Shown piece after piece: positions 60,991-64,000 of a stretch of 64,000 nt of DNA. The notes beneath the pieces are model-generated. The model saw only the letters and a program-made list of their open reading frames with translations, searched no databases and had not been told where the DNA came from. Position 1 is the first letter of the stretch; each line of letters starts with the position of its first letter. The translations under genes were made by a program, and so were the position numbers. Location: NCBI GenBank assembly GCA_022749755.1, contig CM040446.1, positions 9,944,367 through 10,008,366 on the forward strand. Direction: 5' to 3'. The DNA is from Azadirachta indica. Its lineage: Eukaryota > Streptophyta > Magnoliopsida > Sapindales > Meliaceae.

Positions 60991-63540
60991 ACATATGCAT
61001 GCCATTGTATGTTGGTATTTAGATAGCTTAATAGATTTAAGATATTGGATTGTGGACCTTAGAGGTATTTTGTATGTATTATAGGATATATATATAGTAT
61101 TATAGGATATATATATATAGTATTAAGTGTGGATTTACTTAGAAAGGCCCAAATACGTGATTGTGATATTATACGTGTATTTAGTACTAAATATGAGTTT
61201 ACTTAGTAATGCCCCAAATGCAAGATTAACTCTAAGTATAAATACATAGTATTTTTAGGTTTTAGGAAGAGAAACATCTTCTTCACATCCAGAGAGAGAG
61301 AGAGAGGGGGTGGGGGAGGGATTTCAAGGGAATTTGGAGTTTTAAAGAAGAAATTAAGAAGATTTAAGGTAATCTATCAATCTTTTCAACTTTTGTTATG
61401 TTTTAACTTATTGATTTGATTTATGGATAGGTATTTTGTATGATTATGGTATTTTCATACTAAGGATATACTGATTTGGATCATTTATGGCCTAGAAGCA
61501 TGATTTTTGTGATGGAATTAATTAAGGATTTGGTAGAAAATAATTACTGTTAACAAAGGAATCTTTTGCAAAACTAAGAACTTAAATAGTAGCTTGATCA
61601 AAAAATTTTATAAACTTTTATATTGTGCATTTTGCAAAATAGATTTAATGGAAACACCAGACATCAAGTGGGTCACGACAAATTTTATTTCATTTGAAAA
61701 TTTTAAATGTTTGATTTTATATGAATTTTTAGATCTAACCTTGATATGCTGAAAAATGTTAATTTCTGCAGAATACATGAACTATAAAATTTTCTGGGGT
61801 TGACCAAATGGCCTCCACAAATTATGAAAATTTATATAATGATTTTTTACTATGTTTATTATGACATATTAAAATTTGGTGATCTAATTCTAAGTATATG
61901 ATTTATTGTTAATTTTCAACATAAGCTATATCACTGAAATTCCAGAGTTTACAGAAATTATTAAGTTAGAAATCAAAATTATTTAAAGTGGTTTGGACAT
62001 GAATTCCATCCTACATCTTTTATTATGTTACTATATATATGTAAATATGATTTCTGCAAAGTTTCATAGCCATTAGTTAACCGGTTGATTTATTAAAATT
62101 AGAGATTTAGATATATTCAGTAAGTGTTCCGTATTATTGGAGGCAATTGACTAAGTCTCGAGTGATAAGAAATGATTATGAATTGAATCAAGTATCTATA
62201 TTTTTATATGATATTATATACTGTTTCATTATGATTATATTCTGATTTCATGAGAAATGGATTACATTTAAAGTATAAGAAAAATCCTTGATTGGCGTAA
62301 CGATAGAATTAGGGAGTTTATTTGATGAGAAGTGTTATATGCTTGATTCAGTGCAATGTGGCTTATGAGATTAATTTTAATTTTAGGATTAAGTGACTGA
62401 GTTATTTGTTGGGAATGGTAAGAGACAAGTATACTAGATTTTTTTCTTTTATTGGAATCACAATGAACGTATGTATTTGTATGTGACTATGTTTACAAAT
62501 GTTGTTGAATCATGTATTAATATGAAAGTATCAATTTGCTTATGATTTTACGTTAATATATTTGTTTATAACTATGTGTTTATGTGTTACACATAAGTCA
62601 TTGAGCATTGACATTAGCATGAACACATGCATCAATGATTTTGAAAAATGAGAAAGTAGTTTTGTAATAAAATGCTTATGAAAGTTACGACTTCGTGCTT
62701 TTAAAGGATATTTGAATTCATTACTTCCTTAGTAGGCAATTATAAGAGTTTGTAGAGCATTTTGATATATGTGGCCATTCTCTCAGGTCTGGTATATGTG
62801 ATATGTGCAATGTGCTATGTGCTTTGTATAATATAGGAGGACTTTTGGGTACCCTTAGGTTTTGTGAGTCTTTGCATTCATGAGTTGATAGATTTGTGCA
62901 TGTGGGAGGACTTATCGATGATCAAGGCGAGGGTGTGGCTCTTACCTTCAAGCATGAGTGTTCCTTTTGTGTGAAACTTTGTGCTTGACTAATGCGTACC
63001 CCACATACAAAAAGTCATCGATGGGTGACTTGAACTCAGTATGTGATATATAATATGTCAAGTCTTACTAAGTAACAATTGAATGAAGATATTCCTAATA
63101 AAATGTTAATGAAAGTTTGAGAATAAACATGGTTTTGGATCACACATTTTGAGAATAAACATGGTTTTTATCATGTTACATACCCATCTCATGCATTATA
63201 TATATATGTATGTATGTATGTATTTTTCTATATGAAAAACTAGTTCTCTTATTAAGTTAATACTCACTATAATTTATTGTGGTTCCCAAATAAGTGATCA
63301 AGTGTGCATAGCGGATTTGTTGAAACTTTTATTATCCCTTGGTTCCCAAAGTTTAGGATGACAGTTTTGTGTTTGGTTTATTAGTTTAATTGATTTTCAC
63401 GTTGTTGAGACTAGACATTAAAGATCATTTGACTTGATCGTTTGCTTGTGAAGTTTTAATTATTAATGAATTTTCTTAGTCAAATATATTTTTCGATATG
63501 TTATGTGTTTGATAGATCATTTTTTAAATCTTTCGCAGGT
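60990..63540 (+). repeat. LTR-like repeat or non-coding transcript unit (unclassified)
   Basis: A TATA-like box (AGTATAAATACATAG at about 61233-61247) precedes a leader with a GA-rich run (61291-61320). After it come about 2 kb of non-coding text ending in a GAGGACTT...TCGATG-rich stretch (62840-63030). This style resembles long LTRs of Ty3/gypsy elements, but neither terminus can be fixed. Two tandem copies of TATTATAGGATATATATATAG lie at about 61076-61120. Confidence 0.35.
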
Positions 63541-63925
63541 CGGCTTGTGATAGATAAAACACATAACATATCAAAAAATGCATTTGACTAAGAAAATTCA
63601 TCAACAATTAGAACACACAAAATCAAGTCAAATGATCTTTAATTTCTAGTCTTCATAACATGAAAATCAATTAAACTAATAAAACAAATACAAAATTGAC
63701 ATCTTAAACTTTGGGAACCAAGGGACAACAAAAGTTTCGCCAAATCTGCTATGCACACACAATCACTTATCTGGAAATCACAATAACTTGTAATGACTAT
63801 TAACTCTATGAGCATACTAGATTTTCATATACAAAAATACACACACACACACACACACATATATATATGTATGTATATATAATGCATAAGCATGACATGC
63901 AACATGATAAATGTTAAAGCAAAAA
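63160..63925. repeat. Large inverted repeat (two arms of about 370 bases, short spacer)
   Basis: Left arm about 63160-63526 and right arm about 63553-63925 are reverse complements with perhaps 80-85 percent identity. Shared blocks include CCCTTGGTTCCCAAAGTTTA, TTTATTAGTTTAATTGATTTTCA and GATATGTTATGTGTTT. The spacer is under 30 bases. (ATGT)n in the left arm corresponds to (CA)n/(TA)n at 63838-63872 in the right arm. Confidence 0.85.
63838..63863. repeat. (AC)n microsatellite
   Basis: About 12 AC dinucleotides, followed by TATATATA. Confidence 0.9.
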
Positions 63926-64000
63926 TCTAGCCAACGGAGTAAATTGGGAATTTGACAAAAAATAAGCAAAGAAAAACAAATAAGAAATAAGAATTTACGT

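Noticed and set aside
1..64000. tRNA, rRNA and small nuclear RNA genes
   Set aside because: No cloverleaf with proper box A/box B spacing and no rRNA or snRNA motif was seen by eye; a covariance search would be needed to exclude them.

Overview
The window is nuclear DNA of a flowering plant, most likely a eudicot. It has interrupted genes with GT-AG introns, very AT-rich spacers, plant-only gene families and layers of decayed plant transposons. I cannot name the species. Five protein-coding genes can be reconstructed exon by exon: the 3' part of a class XI myosin (+), a complete glycerophosphocholine acyltransferase (GPCAT, -), a complete PMI1-related C2-domain protein (PMIR1-like, +), a complete Alfin-like PHD protein (-) and a complete WAV2-like alpha/beta hydrolase (-). 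From memory, the Arabidopsis myosin XI-K, AL5, WAV2 and PMIR1 loci lie close together at At5g20490-At5g20610, so this looks like a conserved block stretched by transposons.

Layout. 0-4.3 kb: myosin XI tail exons, with a probable one-base frameshift at about 663 and a partial duplication of the last coding bases in the 3' UTR. 5.7-8.5 kb: GPCAT, tail-to-tail with the myosin. 8.7-19 kb: AT-rich gene desert with a nested foldback element (10.5-11.6 kb) and two less AT-rich islands (9.8-10.1 and 16.6-17.3 kb). 19.5-23.1 kb: PMIR1. 23.8-25.6 kb: a wrecked, apparently intronless phenylalanine ammonia-lyase pseudogene (-). 26.2-29.7 kb: Alfin-like gene with a promoter holding two G-box/ABRE sites. 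30.9-38.7 kb: a degenerate Ty1/copia element (-), invaded by a Ty3/gypsy-type solo LTR and by a Mutator-like element that appears to carry a captured fragment of an MSH6-type Tudor domain. 40.7-43.8 kb: WAV2. 45.4-47.6 kb: a nearly perfect 1.07-kb tandem duplication that contains a minisatellite. 48.3-49.5 kb: another foldback element. 49.6-58.6 kb: a roughly 9-kb unit bounded by roughly 400-bp inverted repeats, holding CACTA (En/Spm) transposase relics and two inserted inverted-repeat elements. 61-64 kb: an LTR-like repeat ending in a large inverted repeat.

The genes do not form a pathway or operon. They act in organelle transport (myosin), phospholipid recycling (GPCAT), organelle positioning (PMIR1), histone-mark reading (Alfin-like) and root growth response (WAV2). 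The most unusual items are the Pack-MULE-like capture at 36.2-37.5 kb, the long-inverted-repeat unit around CACTA relics, the PAL retro-pseudogene and the myosin frameshift. All assignments come from reading the sequence and from family knowledge; no searches were run.
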